DNA of 64,000 bases from Nemopilema nomurai. Its lineage: Eukaryota > Cnidaria > Scyphozoa > Rhizostomeae > Rhizostomatidae. Every line of letters starts with the position of its first letter. The first letter of the stretch is position 1. The stretch lies in NCBI GenBank assembly GCA_003864495.1, contig ML133420.1, positions 3,698,331 to 3,762,330 of the forward strand, read 5' to 3'. A model generated the notes under the pieces. The model searched no databases. It was given only the letters and a program-made list of their open reading frames with translations, and was not told where the DNA came from. The position numbers and the translations under genes were made by a program. This document shows positions 46,011 to 58,993 of this stretch, one piece after another.

Positions 46011-46622
46011 GCCCCTCTTTACCTATCTTAAAAACAAACCGATAAACACAGACAGACATTAGTGGCTGGGTCGTTCGTTCCTTCGTTCGTTCGTTCCTTC
46101 GTTCGTTCGTTCGTGTCATTTTCAATGTCATTGCCATTGCAAGTTTGTGCGTAATGTAGGATTATATTTGTAGCGTAGCATTCTTGTAGCAGTCATGGAT
46201 TATTGTGGTGTGGATAAATTGCTTTGTCTCTCACTCTCATACATCTTATTATGCCTTATTATATCTTATTATACCGCGAAAAGTTGTGTTTCATGATTGT
46301 GTTCGGGTCAGTTTTGGCGAAACAATTCAAACAATTCTTAAATTGACCATGGCTCCAGTCCAGATGCTGCTTGGATTCAGGCCTAACCTGTAGTAGTAGT
46401 AGTAGTAGTAGTAGCAGCAGCAGCAGCGCAGAAACATGGGCATGCTTCAGATGACTACGAGCGCTAACAAAGTCTCATCCCACCTCAGCCAGACAGCCAC
46501 GACAGGCTGACCGGAACTCCACAGCTCGCTCTATAAAACGAAGATGGTGTGCGTGACTCCTTTCCCTCATGTGTCGAGCCACTCCTTCCACCAACCAGCC
46601 TCCCTTGCACCCTGGAAGAGTC

Positions 46623-46749
46623 ATACTTACCTGACGGGGAAGACAACGTGATCATGAAGGCGTTTCTTCCAGGGTGAGGCCCTTCCATTGCAGTTCGGTT
46701 GGGCTGACCCCTGCGATTACCCCAAACGTGGGTAACTCGACCGTACAAT

Positions 46750-46785
<36 letters not shown>

Positions 46786-46787
46786 TC
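46623..46787 (+). ncRNA. U1: U1 snRNA, copy 21
   Basis: Identical to copy 1. The minisatellite has a scrambled extra stretch (about 47288-47305). The TAGG tract 47585-47701 is interrupted and joins CCGCTC directly. Confidence 0.97.
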
Positions 46788-47886
46788 ACAAATGTTCAAG
46801 TCAAAGTCGTCTGCTACACAGGGGCCCTCATGCAGAATTGGACGTTTTGCCGCCCGCATTGTCTTGTCACTGTCTTTGTCATCACCATCTTCAATGGCCT
46901 GCTCACCGCCGTTGCATTTGCCGTCCTCCTCTCTACAATTTCTCCAGTCAACAACCGTGTGAAGAAAACTTGGCTCGCGTTAATTGTCATTAATTTCCCC
47001 CCGTGTACGGGCAAGCAGGACAACACAAATGCAGCATCATTCAATCAGGCACTGTTGGGCTGCATTTCTGCCCAAATCGTGCCTTACACTGTCTTGTTGC
47101 CTTGTTTGCAAGTTGCCTGTTGTGTTCACGCTCCGCACCGTGTTGATTATAGATAGTTGTTTTCTACTGTCTTGATTTCAAGTTGGTTTATCTGCATCTA
47201 GGTGCGTGTCGTCGTTGGTGTCGTCGTTGGTGTCGTCGTTGGTGCCGTCGTTGGTGCCGTCGTTGGTGCCGTCGTTGGTGCCGTCGTTGGCCGTCGTGGT
47301 GCCGTCGTTGGTGTCGTCGTCCCGCCTCCAGCTATTCTCTTCTGCTGTGACTAGCAGGCTCTGCAGGCTGGGTCACCAGCTAGCCACAAAGACAGGCGCA
47401 CTCGCAACGTGCGTAGGTGGGTAGAAAATTCTTCCTCTGCAACGGCTGTCTATCTTTCCTTCATTTGTGGGTGTTTATTACCACCGCTCAGCTCAGCTCA
47501 GTAAACCAAGTGTCTACGTCCTCTACGGCCATAATTGTGCAGCCTTGGTCTGTCATTGCCAACCGACGAGAAAGGCCTACTACGTAGGTAGGTAGGTAGG
47601 TAGGTAGGTAGGTAGGTAGGTAGGTAGGTAGGTAGGTAGTAGGTAGGTAGGTAGGTAGGTAGGTAGGTAGGTAGGTAGGTAGTAGTAGGTAGGTAGGTAG
47701 GTCCGCTCTATTGGTTGTTGATTTGTTTACTGATTGATGTTTTGATGATTTGATTACTGATTACTGATTACCGATTTGTTGCTGATTGAGAAAGAACAAT
47801 GAGGCAAGAGCAAAGGAGCCAGTCGTAGCCCCGCAAGCAACGAAGGAAGGTGGTGGAGAGTCTCAACTGCTTAAGGGATATTCGGT

Positions 47887-48069
47887 ATCGCTTCTCGGCC
47901 TTTTGGCTAAGATCAAGTGTAGTATCTGTTCTTATCAGCTTAATATCTGATATGCGCCCAAGGGCGCTCAAATATTAAACTGATTTTTGGAACTAGCTCG
48001 TCGGCATGAGGCTTGCCTCACCGCGAGCACGGGTTGCCCTGGCATTGCAGTACAGCCATGGGTGGCCCA
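47887..48069 (+). ncRNA. U2: U2 snRNA, copy 21
   Basis: Identical to copy 1, 1099 bp after its U1. Confidence 0.97.
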
Positions 48070-48681
48070 GCCCCTCTTTACCTATCTTAAAAACAAACCG
48101 ATAAACACAGACAGACATTAGTGGCTGGGTCGTTCGTTCCTTCGTTCGTTCGTTCCTTCGTTCGTTCGTTCGTGTCATTTTCAATGTCATTGCCATTGCA
48201 AGTTTGTGCGTAATGTAGGATTATATTTGTAGCGTAGCATTCTTGTAGCAGTCATGGATTATTGTGGTGTGGATAAATTGCTTTGTCTCTCACTCTCATA
48301 CATCTTATTATGCCTTATTATATCTTATTATACCGCGAAAAGTTGTGTTTCATGATTGTGTTCGGGTCAGTTTTGGCGAAACAATTCAAACAATTCTTAA
48401 ATTGACCATGGCTCCAGTCCAGATGCTGCTTGGATTCAGGCCTAACCTGTAGTAGTAGTAGTAGTAGTAGTAGCAGCAGCAGCAGCGCAGAAACATGGGC
48501 ATGCTTCAGATGACTACGAGCGCTAACAAAGTCTCATCCCACCTCAGCCAGACAGCCACGACAGGCTGACCGGAACTCCACAGCTCGCTCTATAAAACGA
48601 AGATGGTGTGCGTGACTCCTTTCCCTCATGTGTCGAGCCACTCCTTCCACCAACCAGCCTCCCTTGCACCCTGGAAGAGTC

Positions 48682-48808
48682 ATACTTACCTGACGGGGAA
48701 GACAACGTGATCATGAAGGCGTTTCTTCCAGGGTGAGGCCCTTCCATTGCAGTTCGGTTGGGCTGACCCCTGCGATTACCCCAAACGTGGGTAACTCGAC
48801 CGTACAAT

Positions 48809-48844
<36 letters not shown>

Positions 48845-48846
48845 TC
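48682..48846 (+). ncRNA. U1: U1 snRNA, copy 22
   Basis: Identical to copy 1; TAGG tract 49623-49706 (21 copies). The unit is nearly identical to unit 23. Confidence 0.97.
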
Positions 48847-49893
48847 ACAAATGTTCAAGTCAAAGTCGTCTGCTACACAGGGGCCCTCATGCAGAATTGG
48901 ACGTTTTGCCGCCCGCATTGTCTTGTCACTGTCTTTGTCATCACCATCTTCAATGGCCTGCTCACCGCCGTTGCATTTGCCGTCCTCCTCTCTACAATTT
49001 CTCCAGTCAACAACCGTGTGAAGAAAACTTGGCTCGCGTTAATTGTCATTAATTTCCCCCCGTGTACGGGCAAGCAGGACAACACAAATGCAGCATCATT
49101 CAATCAGGCACTGTTGGGCTGCATTTCTGCCCAAATCGTGCCTTACACTGTCTTGTTGCCTTGTTTGCAAGTTGCCTGTTGTGTTCACGCTCCGCACCGT
49201 GTTGATTATAGATAGTTGTTTTCTACTGTCTTGATTTCAAGTTGGTTTATCTGCATCTAGGTGCGTGTCGTCGTTGGTGTCGTCGTTGGTGTCGTCGTTG
49301 GTGCCGTCGTTGGTGCCGTCGTTGGTGCCGTCGTTGGTGCCGTCGTTGGTGTCGTCGTCCCGCCTCCAGCTATTCTCTTCTGCTGTGACTAGCAGGCTCT
49401 GCAGGCTGGGTCACCAGCTAGCCACAAAGACAGGCGCACTCGCAACGTGCGTAGGTGGGTAGAAAATTCTTCCTCTGCAACGGCTGTCTATCTTTCCTTC
49501 ATTTGTGGGTGTTTATTACCACCGCTCAGCTCAGCTCAGTAAACCAAGTGTCTACGTCCTCTACGGCCATAATTGTGCAGCCTTGGTCTGTCATTGCCAA
49601 CCGACGAGAAAGGCCTACTACGTAGGTAGGTAGGTAGGTAGGTAGGTAGGTAGGTAGGTAGGTAGGTAGGTAGGTAGGTAGGTAGGTAGGTAGGTAGGTA
49701 GGTAGGTGGCCGCTCTATTGGTTGTTGATTTGTTTACTGATTGATGTTTTGATGATTTGATTACTGATTACTGATTACCGATTTGTTGCTGATTGAGAAA
49801 GAACAATGAGGCAAGAGCAAAGGAGCCAGTCGTAGCCCCGCAAGCAACGAAGGAAGGTGGTGGAGAGTCTCAACTGCTTAAGGGATATTCGGT

Positions 49894-50076
49894 ATCGCTT
49901 CTCGGCCTTTTGGCTAAGATCAAGTGTAGTATCTGTTCTTATCAGCTTAATATCTGATATGCGCCCAAGGGCGCTCAAATATTAAACTGATTTTTGGAAC
50001 TAGCTCGTCGGCATGAGGCTTGCCTCACCGCGAGCACGGGTTGCCCTGGCATTGCAGTACAGCCATGGGTGGCCCA
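49894..50076 (+). ncRNA. U2: U2 snRNA, copy 22
   Basis: Identical to copy 1, 1047 bp after its U1. Confidence 0.97.
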
Positions 50077-50688
50077 GCCCCTCTTTACCTATCTTAAAAA
50101 CAAACCGATAAACACAGACAGACATTAGTGGCTGGGTCGTTCGTTCCTTCGTTCGTTCGTTCCTTCGTTCGTTCGTTCGTGTCATTTTCAATGTCATTGC
50201 CATTGCAAGTTTGTGCGTAATGTAGGATTATATTTGTAGCGTAGCATTCTTGTAGCAGTCATGGATTATTGTGGTGTGGATAAATTGCTTTGTCTCTCAC
50301 TCTCATACATCTTATTATGCCTTATTATATCTTATTATACCGCGAAAAGTTGTGTTTCATGATTGTGTTCGGGTCAGTTTTGGCGAAACAATTCAAACAA
50401 TTCTTAAATTGACCATGGCTCCAGTCCAGATGCTGCTTGGATTCAGGCCTAACCTGTAGTAGTAGTAGTAGTAGTAGTAGCAGCAGCAGCAGCGCAGAAA
50501 CATGGGCATGCTTCAGATGACTACGAGCGCTAACAAAGTCTCATCCCACCTCAGCCAGACAGCCACGACAGGCTGACCGGAACTCCACAGCTCGCTCTAT
50601 AAAACGAAGATGGTGTGCGTGACTCCTTTCCCTCATGTGTCGAGCCACTCCTTCCACCAACCAGCCTCCCTTGCACCCTGGAAGAGTC

Positions 50689-50815
50689 ATACTTACCTGA
50701 CGGGGAAGACAACGTGATCATGAAGGCGTTTCTTCCAGGGTGAGGCCCTTCCATTGCAGTTCGGTTGGGCTGACCCCTGCGATTACCCCAAACGTGGGTA
50801 ACTCGACCGTACAAT

Positions 50816-50851
<36 letters not shown>

Positions 50852-50853
50852 TC
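50689..50853 (+). ncRNA. U1: U1 snRNA, copy 23
   Basis: Identical to copy 1; the last unit of the single-TCTTG block. TAGG tract 51630-51721 (23 copies). Confidence 0.97.
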
Positions 50854-51908
50854 ACAAATGTTCAAGTCAAAGTCGTCTGCTACACAGGGGCCCTCATGCA
50901 GAATTGGACGTTTTGCCGCCCGCATTGTCTTGTCACTGTCTTTGTCATCACCATCTTCAATGGCCTGCTCACCGCCGTTGCATTTGCCGTCCTCCTCTCT
51001 ACAATTTCTCCAGTCAACAACCGTGTGAAGAAAACTTGGCTCGCGTTAATTGTCATTAATTTCCCCCCGTGTACGGGCAAGCAGGACAACACAAATGCAG
51101 CATCATTCAATCAGGCACTGTTGGGCTGCATTTCTGCCCAAATCGTGCCTTACACTGTCTTGTTGCCTTGTTTGCAAGTTGCCTGTTGTGTTCACGCTCC
51201 GCACCGTGTTGATTATAGATAGTTGTTTTCTACTGTCTTGATTTCAAGTTGGTTTATCTGCATCTAGGTGCGTGTCGTCGTTGGTGTCGTCGTTGGTGTC
51301 GTCGTTGGTGCCGTCGTTGGTGCCGTCGTTGGTGCCGTCGTTGGTGCCGTCGTTGGTGTCGTCGTCCCGCCTCCAGCTATTCTCTTCTGCTGTGACTAGC
51401 AGGCTCTGCAGGCTGGGTCACCAGCTAGCCACAAAGACAGGCGCACTCGCAACGTGCGTAGGTGGGTAGAAAATTCTTCCTCTGCAACGGCTGTCTATCT
51501 TTCCTTCATTTGTGGGTGTTTATTACCACCGCTCAGCTCAGCTCAGTAAACCAAGTGTCTACGTCCTCTACGGCCATAATTGTGCAGCCTTGGTCTGTCA
51601 TTGCCAACCGACGAGAAAGGCCTACTACGTAGGTAGGTAGGTAGGTAGGTAGGTAGGTAGGTAGGTAGGTAGGTAGGTAGGTAGGTAGGTAGGTAGGTAG
51701 GTAGGTAGGTAGGTAGGTAGGTGGCCGCTCTATTGGTTGTTGATTTGTTTACTGATTGATGTTTTGATGATTTGATTACTGATTACTGATTACCGATTTG
51801 TTGCTGATTGAGAAAGAACAATGAGGCAAGAGCAAAGGAGCCAGTCGTAGCCCCGCAAGCAACGAAGGAAGGTGGTGGAGAGTCTCAACTGCTTAAGGGA
51901 TATTCGGT

Positions 51909-52091
51909 ATCGCTTCTCGGCCTTTTGGCTAAGATCAAGTGTAGTATCTGTTCTTATCAGCTTAATATCTGATATGCGCCCAAGGGCGCTCAAATATTAA
52001 ACTGATTTTTGGAACTAGCTCGTCGGCATGAGGCTTGCCTCACCGCGAGCACGGGTTGCCCTGGCATTGCAGTACAGCCATGGGTGGCCCA
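51909..52091 (+). ncRNA. U2: U2 snRNA, copy 23
   Basis: Identical to copy 1, 1055 bp after its U1. Confidence 0.97.
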
Positions 52092-52703
52092 GCCCCTCTT
52101 TACCTATCTTAAAAACAAACCGATAAACACAGACAGACATTAGTGGCTGGGTCGTTCGTTCCTTCGTTCGTTCGTTCCTTCGTTCGTTCGTTCGTGTCAT
52201 TTTCAATGTCATTGCCATTGCAAGTTTGTGCGTAATGTAGGATTATATTTGTAGCGTAGCATTCTTGTAGCAGTCATGGATTATTGTGGTGTGGATAAAT
52301 TGCTTTGTCTCTCACTCTCATACATCTTATTATACCTTATTATATCTTATTATACCGCGAAAAGTTGTGTTTCATGATTGTGTTCGGGTCAGTTTTGGCG
52401 AAACAATTCAAACAATTCTTAAATTGACCATGGCTCCAGTCCAGATGCTGCTTGGATTCAGGCCTAATCTGTAGTAGTAGTAGTAGTAGTAGTAGCAGCA
52501 GCAGCAGCGCAGAAACATGGGCATGCTTCAGATGACTACGAGCGCTAACAAAGTCTCATCCCACCTCAGCCAGACAGCCACGACAGGCTGACCGGAACTC
52601 CACAGCTCGCTCTATAAAACGAAGATGGTGTGCGTGACTCCTTTCCCTCATGTGTCGAGCCACTCCTTCCACCAACCAGCCTCCCTTGCACCCTGGAAGA
52701 GTC

Positions 52704-52830
52704 ATACTTACCTGACGGGGAAGACAACGTGATCATGAAGGCGTTTCTTCCAGGGTGAGGCCCTTCCATTGCAGTTCGGTTGGGCTGACCCCTGCGATTA
52801 CCCCAAACGTGGGTAACTCGACCGTACAAT

Positions 52831-52866
<36 letters not shown>

Positions 52867-52868
52867 TC
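52704..52868 (+). ncRNA. U1: U1 snRNA, copy 24
   Basis: Identical to copy 1; spacer features return to those of units 1-14. TAGG tract 53662-53783, interrupted, preceded by CTACAG instead of CTACG. Confidence 0.97.
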
Positions 52869-53967
52869 ACAAATGTTCAAGTCAAAGTCGTCTGCTACAC
52901 AGGGGCCCTCATGCAGAATTGGACGTTTTGCCGCCCGCATTGTCTTGTCTTGTCACTGTCTTTGTCATCACCATCTTCAATGGCCTGCTCACCGCCGTTG
53001 CATTTGCCGTCCTCCTCTCTACAATTTCTCCAGTCAACAACCGTGTGAAGAAAACTTGGCTCGCGTTAATTGTCATTAATTTCCCCCCGTGTACGGGCAA
53101 GCAGGACAACACAAATGCAGCATCATTCAATCAGGCACTGTTGGGCTGCATTTCTGCCCAAATCGTGCCTTACACTGTCTTGTTGCCTTGTTTGCAAGTT
53201 GCCTGTTGTGTTCACGCTCCGCACCGTGTTGATTATAGATAGTTGTTTTCTACTGTCTTGATTTCAAGTTGGTTTATCTGCATCTAGGTGCGTGTCGTCG
53301 TTGGTGTCGTCGTTGGTGTCGTCGTTGGTGTGTCGTTGGTGCCGTCGTTGGTGCCGTCGTTGGTGCCGTCGTTGGTGCCGTCGTTGGTGTCGTCGTCCCG
53401 CCTCCAGCTATTCGCTTCTGCTGTGACTAGCAGGCTCTGCAGGCTGGGTCACCAGCTAGCCACAAAGACAGGCGCACTCGCAACGTGCGTAGGTGGGTAG
53501 AAAATTCTTCCTCTGCAACGGCTGTCTATCTTTCCTTCATTTGTGGGTGTTTATTACCACCGCTCAGCTCAGCTCAGTAAACCAAGTGTCTACGTCCTCT
53601 ACGGCCATAATTGTGCAGCCTTGGTCTGTCATTGCCAACCGACGAGAAAGGCCTACTACAGTAGGTAGGTAGGTAGGTAGGTAGGTAGGTAGGTAGGTAG
53701 GTAGGTAGGTAGGTAGGTAGGTAGGTAGGTAGGTAGGTAGGTAGGTAGGTAGGTAGGTAGGTAGTAGTAGGTAGGTAGGTAGGCCGCTCTATTGGTTGTT
53801 GATTTGTTTACTGATTGATGTTTTGATGATTTGATTACTGATTACTGATTACCGATTTGTTGCTGATTGAGAAAGAACAATGAGGCAAGAGCAAAGGAGC
53901 CAGTCGTAGCCCCGCAAGCAACGAAGGAAGGTGGTGGAGAGTCTCAACTGCTTAAGGGATATTCGGT

Positions 53968-54150
53968 ATCGCTTCTCGGCCTTTTGGCTAAGATCAAGTG
54001 TAGTATCTGTTCTTATCAGCTTAATATCTGATATGCGCCCAAGGGCGCTCAAATATTAAACTGATTTTTGGAACTAGCTCGTCGGCATGAGGCTTGCCTC
54101 ACCGCGAGCACGGGTTGCCCTGGCATTGCAGTACAGCCATGGGTGGCCCA
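53968..54150 (+). ncRNA. U2: U2 snRNA, copy 24
   Basis: Identical to copy 1; followed by the shortened 591-bp spacer. Confidence 0.97.
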
Positions 54151-54741
54151 GCCCCTCTTTACCTATCTTAAAAACAAACCGATAAACACAGACAGACATT
54201 AGTGGCTGGGTCGTTCGTTCCTTCGTTCGTTCGTTCCTTCGTTCGTTCGTTCGTGTCATTTTCAATGTCATTGCCATTGCAAGTTTGTGCGTAATGTAGG
54301 ATTATATTTGTAGCGTAGCATTCTTGTAGCAGTCATGGATTATTGTGGTGTGGATAAATTGCTTTGTCTCTCACTCTCATACATCTTATTATACCTTATT
54401 ATATCTTATTATACCGCGAAAAGTTGTGTTTCATGATTGTGTTCGGGTCAGTTTTGGCGAAACAATTCAAACAATTCTTAAATTGACCATGGCTCCAGTC
54501 CAGATGCTGCTTGGATTCAGGCCTAATCTGTAGTAGTAGTAGTAGTAGTAGTAGCAGCAGCAGCAGCGCAGAAACATGGGCATGCTTCAGATGACTACGA
54601 GCGCTAACAAAGTCTCATCCCACCTCAGACCGGAACTCCACAGCTCGCTCTATAAAACGAAGATGGTGTGCGTGACTCCTTTCCCTCATGTGTCGAGCCA
54701 CTCCTTCCACCAACCAGCCTCCCTTGCACCCTGGAAGAGTC

Positions 54742-54868
54742 ATACTTACCTGACGGGGAAGACAACGTGATCATGAAGGCGTTTCTTCCAGGGTGAGGCC
54801 CTTCCATTGCAGTTCGGTTGGGCTGACCCCTGCGATTACCCCAAACGTGGGTAACTCGACCGTACAAT

Positions 54869-54904
<36 letters not shown>

Positions 54905-54906
54905 TC
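54742..54906 (+). ncRNA. U1: U1 snRNA, copy 25 (upstream deletion)
   Basis: RNA identical to copy 1. 21 bp are missing about 115 bp upstream (after CACCTCAG, near 54628), outside the candidate PSE. The minisatellite shares its 1-bp loss with unit 6. The TAGG tract 55699-55818 (30 copies) runs directly into TCTATTGG, without the usual TGGCCGC. Confidence 0.97.
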
Positions 54907-55998
54907 ACAAATGTTCAAGTCAAAGTCGTCTGCTACACAGGGGCCCTCATGCAGAATTGGACGTTTTGCCGCCCGCATTGTCTTGTCTTGTCACTGTCTT
55001 TGTCATCACCATCTTCAATGGCCTGCTCACCGCCGTTGCATTTGCCGTCCTCCTCTCTACAATTTCTCCAGTCAACAACCGTGTGAAGAAAACTTGGCTC
55101 GCGTTAATTGTCATTAATTTCCCCCCGTGTACGGGCAAGCAGGACAACACAAATGCAGCATCATTCAATCAGGCACTGTTGGGCTGCATTTCTGCCCAAA
55201 TCGTGCCTTACACTGTCTTGTTGCCTTGTTTGCAAGTTGCCTGTTGTGTTCACGCTCCGCACCGTGTTGATTATAGATAGTTGTTTTCTACTGTCTTGAT
55301 TTCAAGTTGGTTTATCTGCATCTAGGTGCGTGTCGTCGTTGGTGTCGTCGTTGGTGTCGTCGTTGGTGCGTCGTTGGTGCCGTCGTTGGTGCCGTCGTTG
55401 GTGCCGTCGTTGGTGCCGTCGTTGGTGTCGTCGTCCCGCCTCCAGCTATTCGCTTCTGCTGTGACTAGCAGGCTCTGCAGGCTGGGTCACCAGCTAGCCA
55501 CAAAGACAGGCGCACTCGCAACGTGCGTAGGTGGGTAGAAAATTCTTCCTCTGCAACGGCTGTCTATCTTTCCTTCATTTGTGGGTGTTTATTACCACCG
55601 CTCAGCTCAGCTCAGTAAACCAAGTGTCTACGTCCTCTACGGCCATAATTGTGCAGCCTTGGTCTGTCATTGCCAACCGACGAGAAAGGCCTACTACGTA
55701 GGTAGGTAGGTAGGTAGGTAGGTAGGTAGGTAGGTAGGTAGGTAGGTAGGTAGGTAGGTAGGTAGGTAGGTAGGTAGGTAGGTAGGTAGGTAGGTAGGTA
55801 GGTAGGTAGGTAGGTAGGTCTATTGGTTGTTGATTTGTTTACTGATTGATGTTTTGATGATTTGATTACTGATTACTGATTACCGATTTGTTGCTGATTG
55901 AGAAAGAACAATGAGGCAAGAGCAAAGGAGCCAGTCGTAGCCCCGCAAGCAACGAAGGAAGGTGGTGGAGAGTCTCAACTGCTTAAGGGATATTCGGT

Positions 55999-56181
55999 AT
56001 CGCTTCTCGGCCTTTTGGCTAAGATCAAGTGTAGTATCTGTTCTTATCAGCTTAATATCTGATATGCGCCCAAGGGCGCTCAAATATTAAACTGATTTTT
56101 GGAACTAGCTCGTCGGCATGAGGCTTGCCTCACCGCGAGCACGGGTTGCCCTGGCATTGCAGTACAGCCATGGGTGGCCCA
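55999..56181 (+). ncRNA. U2: U2 snRNA, copy 25
   Basis: Identical to copy 1, 1092 bp after its U1; one TTA is lost from the AT-rich tract after it (near 56420). Confidence 0.97.
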
Positions 56182-56790
56182 GCCCCTCTTTACCTATCTT
56201 AAAAACAAACCGATAAACACAGACAGACATTAGTGGCTGGGTCGTTCGTTCCTTCGTTCGTTCGTTCCTTCGTTCGTTCGTTCGTGTCATTTTCAATGTC
56301 ATTGCCATTGCAAGTTTGTGCGTAATGTAGGATTATATTTGTAGCGTAGCATTCTTGTAGCAGTCATGGATTATTGTGGTGTGGATAAATTGCTTTGTCT
56401 CTCACTCTCATACATCTTATACCTTATTATATCTTATTATACCGCGAAAAGTTGTGTTTCATGATTGTGTTCGGGTCAGTTTTGGCGAAACAATTCAAAC
56501 AATTCTTAAATTGACCATGGCTCCAGTCCAGATGCTGCTTGGATTCAGGCCTAATCTGTAGTAGTAGTAGTAGTAGTAGTAGCAGCAGCAGCAGCGCAGA
56601 AACATGGGCATGCTTCAGATGACTACGAGCGCTAACAAAGTCTCATCCCACCTCAGCCAGACAGCCACGACAGGCTGACCGGAACTCCACAGCTCGCTCT
56701 ATAAAACGAAGATGGTGTGCGTGACTCCTTTCCCTCATGTGTCGAGCCACTCCTTCCACCAACCAGCCTCCCTTGCACCCTGGAAGAGTC

Positions 56791-56917
56791 ATACTTACCT
56801 GACGGGGAAGACAACGTGATCATGAAGGCGTTTCTTCCAGGGTGAGGCCCTTCCATTGCAGTTCGGTTGGGCTGACCCCTGCGATTACCCCAAACGTGGG
56901 TAACTCGACCGTACAAT

Positions 56918-56953
<36 letters not shown>

Positions 56954-56955
56954 TC
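56791..56955 (+). ncRNA. U1: U1 snRNA, copy 26
   Basis: Identical to copy 1; the minisatellite has three small losses (57384-57415). TAGG tract 57744-57846, interrupted. Confidence 0.97.
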
Positions 56956-58033
56956 ACAAATGTTCAAGTCAAAGTCGTCTGCTACACAGGGGCCCTCATG
57001 CAGAATTGGACGTTTTGCCGCCCGCATTGTCTTGTCTTGTCACTGTCTTTGTCATCACCATCTTCAATGGCCTGCTCACCGCCGTTGCATTTGCCGTCCT
57101 CCTCTCTACAATTTCTCCAGTCAACAACCGTGTGAAGAAAACTTGGCTCGCGTTAATTGTCATTAATTTCCCCCCGTGTACGGGCAAGCAGGACAACACA
57201 AATGCAGCATCATTCAATCAGGCACTGTTGGGCTGCATTTCTGCCCAAATCGTGCCTTACACTGTCTTGTTGCCTTGTTTGCAAGTTGCCTGTTGTGTTC
57301 ACGCTCCGCACCGTGTTGATTATAGATAGTTGTTTTCTACTGTCTTGATTTCAAGTTGGTTTATCTGCATCTAGGTGCGTGTCGGTTGGTGTCGTCGTTG
57401 TGTCGGTTGGTGTCGTCGTTGGTGCCGTCGTTGGTGCCGTCGTTGGTGCCGTCGTTGGTGCCGTCGTTGGTGTCGTCGTCCCGCCTCCAGCTATTCGCTT
57501 CTGCTGTGACTAGCAGGCTCTGCAGGCTGGGTCACCAGCTAGCCACAAAGACAGGCGCACTCGCAACGTGCGTAGGTGGGTAGAAAATTCTTCCTCTGCA
57601 ACGGCTGTCTATCTTTCCTTCATTTGTGGGTGTTTATTACCACCGCTCAGCTCAGCTCAGTAAACCAAGTGTCTACGTCCTCTACGGCCATAATTGTGCA
57701 GCCTTGGTCTGTCATTGCCAACCGACGAGAAAGGCCTACTACGTAGGTAGGTAGGTAGGTAGGTAGGTAGGTAGGTAGGTGTAGGTAGGTAGTAGGTAGG
57801 TAGTAGTAGGTAGGTAGGTAGGTAGGTAGGTAGGTAGGTAGGTAGGTGGCCGCTCTATTGGTTGTTGATTTGTTTACTGATTGATGTTTTGATGATTTGA
57901 TTACTGATTACTGATTACCGATTTGTTGCTGATTGAGAAAGAACAATGAGGCAAGAGCAAAGGAGCCAGTCGTAGCCCCGCAAGCAACGAAGGAAGGTGG
58001 TGGAGAGTCTCAACTGCTTAAGGGATATTCGGT

Positions 58034-58216
58034 ATCGCTTCTCGGCCTTTTGGCTAAGATCAAGTGTAGTATCTGTTCTTATCAGCTTAATATCTGATAT
58101 GCGCCCAAGGGCGCTCAAATATTAAACTGATTTTTGGAACTAGCTCGTCGGCATGAGGCTTGCCTCACCGCGAGCACGGGTTGCCCTGGCATTGCAGTAC
58201 AGCCATGGGTGGCCCA
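58034..58216 (+). ncRNA. U2: U2 snRNA, copy 26
   Basis: Identical to copy 1, 1078 bp after its U1. Confidence 0.97.
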
Positions 58217-58828
58217 GCCCCTCTTTACCTATCTTAAAAACAAACCGATAAACACAGACAGACATTAGTGGCTGGGTCGTTCGTTCCTTCGTTCGTTCGT
58301 TCCTTCGTTCGTTCGTTCGTGTCATTTTCAATGTCATTGCCATTGCAAGTTTGTGCGTAATGTAGGATTATATTTGTAGCGTAGCATTCTTGTAGCAGTC
58401 ATGGATTATTGTGGTGTGGATAAATTGCTTTGTCTCTCACTCTCATACATCTTATTATACCTTATTATATCTTATTATACCGCGAAAAGTTGTGTTTCAT
58501 GATTGTGTTCGGGTCAGTTTTGGCGAAACAATTCAAACAATTCTTAAATTGACCATGGCTCCAGTCCAGATGCTGCTTGGATTCAGGCCTAATCTGTAGT
58601 AGTAGTAGTAGTAGTAGTAGCAGCAGCAGCAGCGCAGAAACATGGGCATGCTTCAGATGACTACGAGCGCTAACAAAGTCTCATCCCACCTCAGCCAGAC
58701 AGCCACGACAGGCTGACCGGAACTCCACAGCTCGCTCTATAAAACGAAGATGGTGTGCGTGACTCCTTTCCCTCATGTGTCGAGCCACTCCTTCCACCAA
58801 CCAGCCTCCCTTGCACCCTGGAAGAGTC

Positions 58829-58955
58829 ATACTTACCTGACGGGGAAGACAACGTGATCATGAAGGCGTTTCTTCCAGGGTGAGGCCCTTCCATTGCAGT
58901 TCGGTTGGGCTGACCCCTGCGATTACCCCAAACGTGGGTAACTCGACCGTACAAT

Positions 58956-58991
<36 letters not shown>

Positions 58992-58993
58992 TC
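58829..58993 (+). ncRNA. U1: U1 snRNA, copy 27
   Basis: Identical to copy 1; one C fewer in the C run near 59208. TAGG tract 59786-59926, interrupted. Confidence 0.97.
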
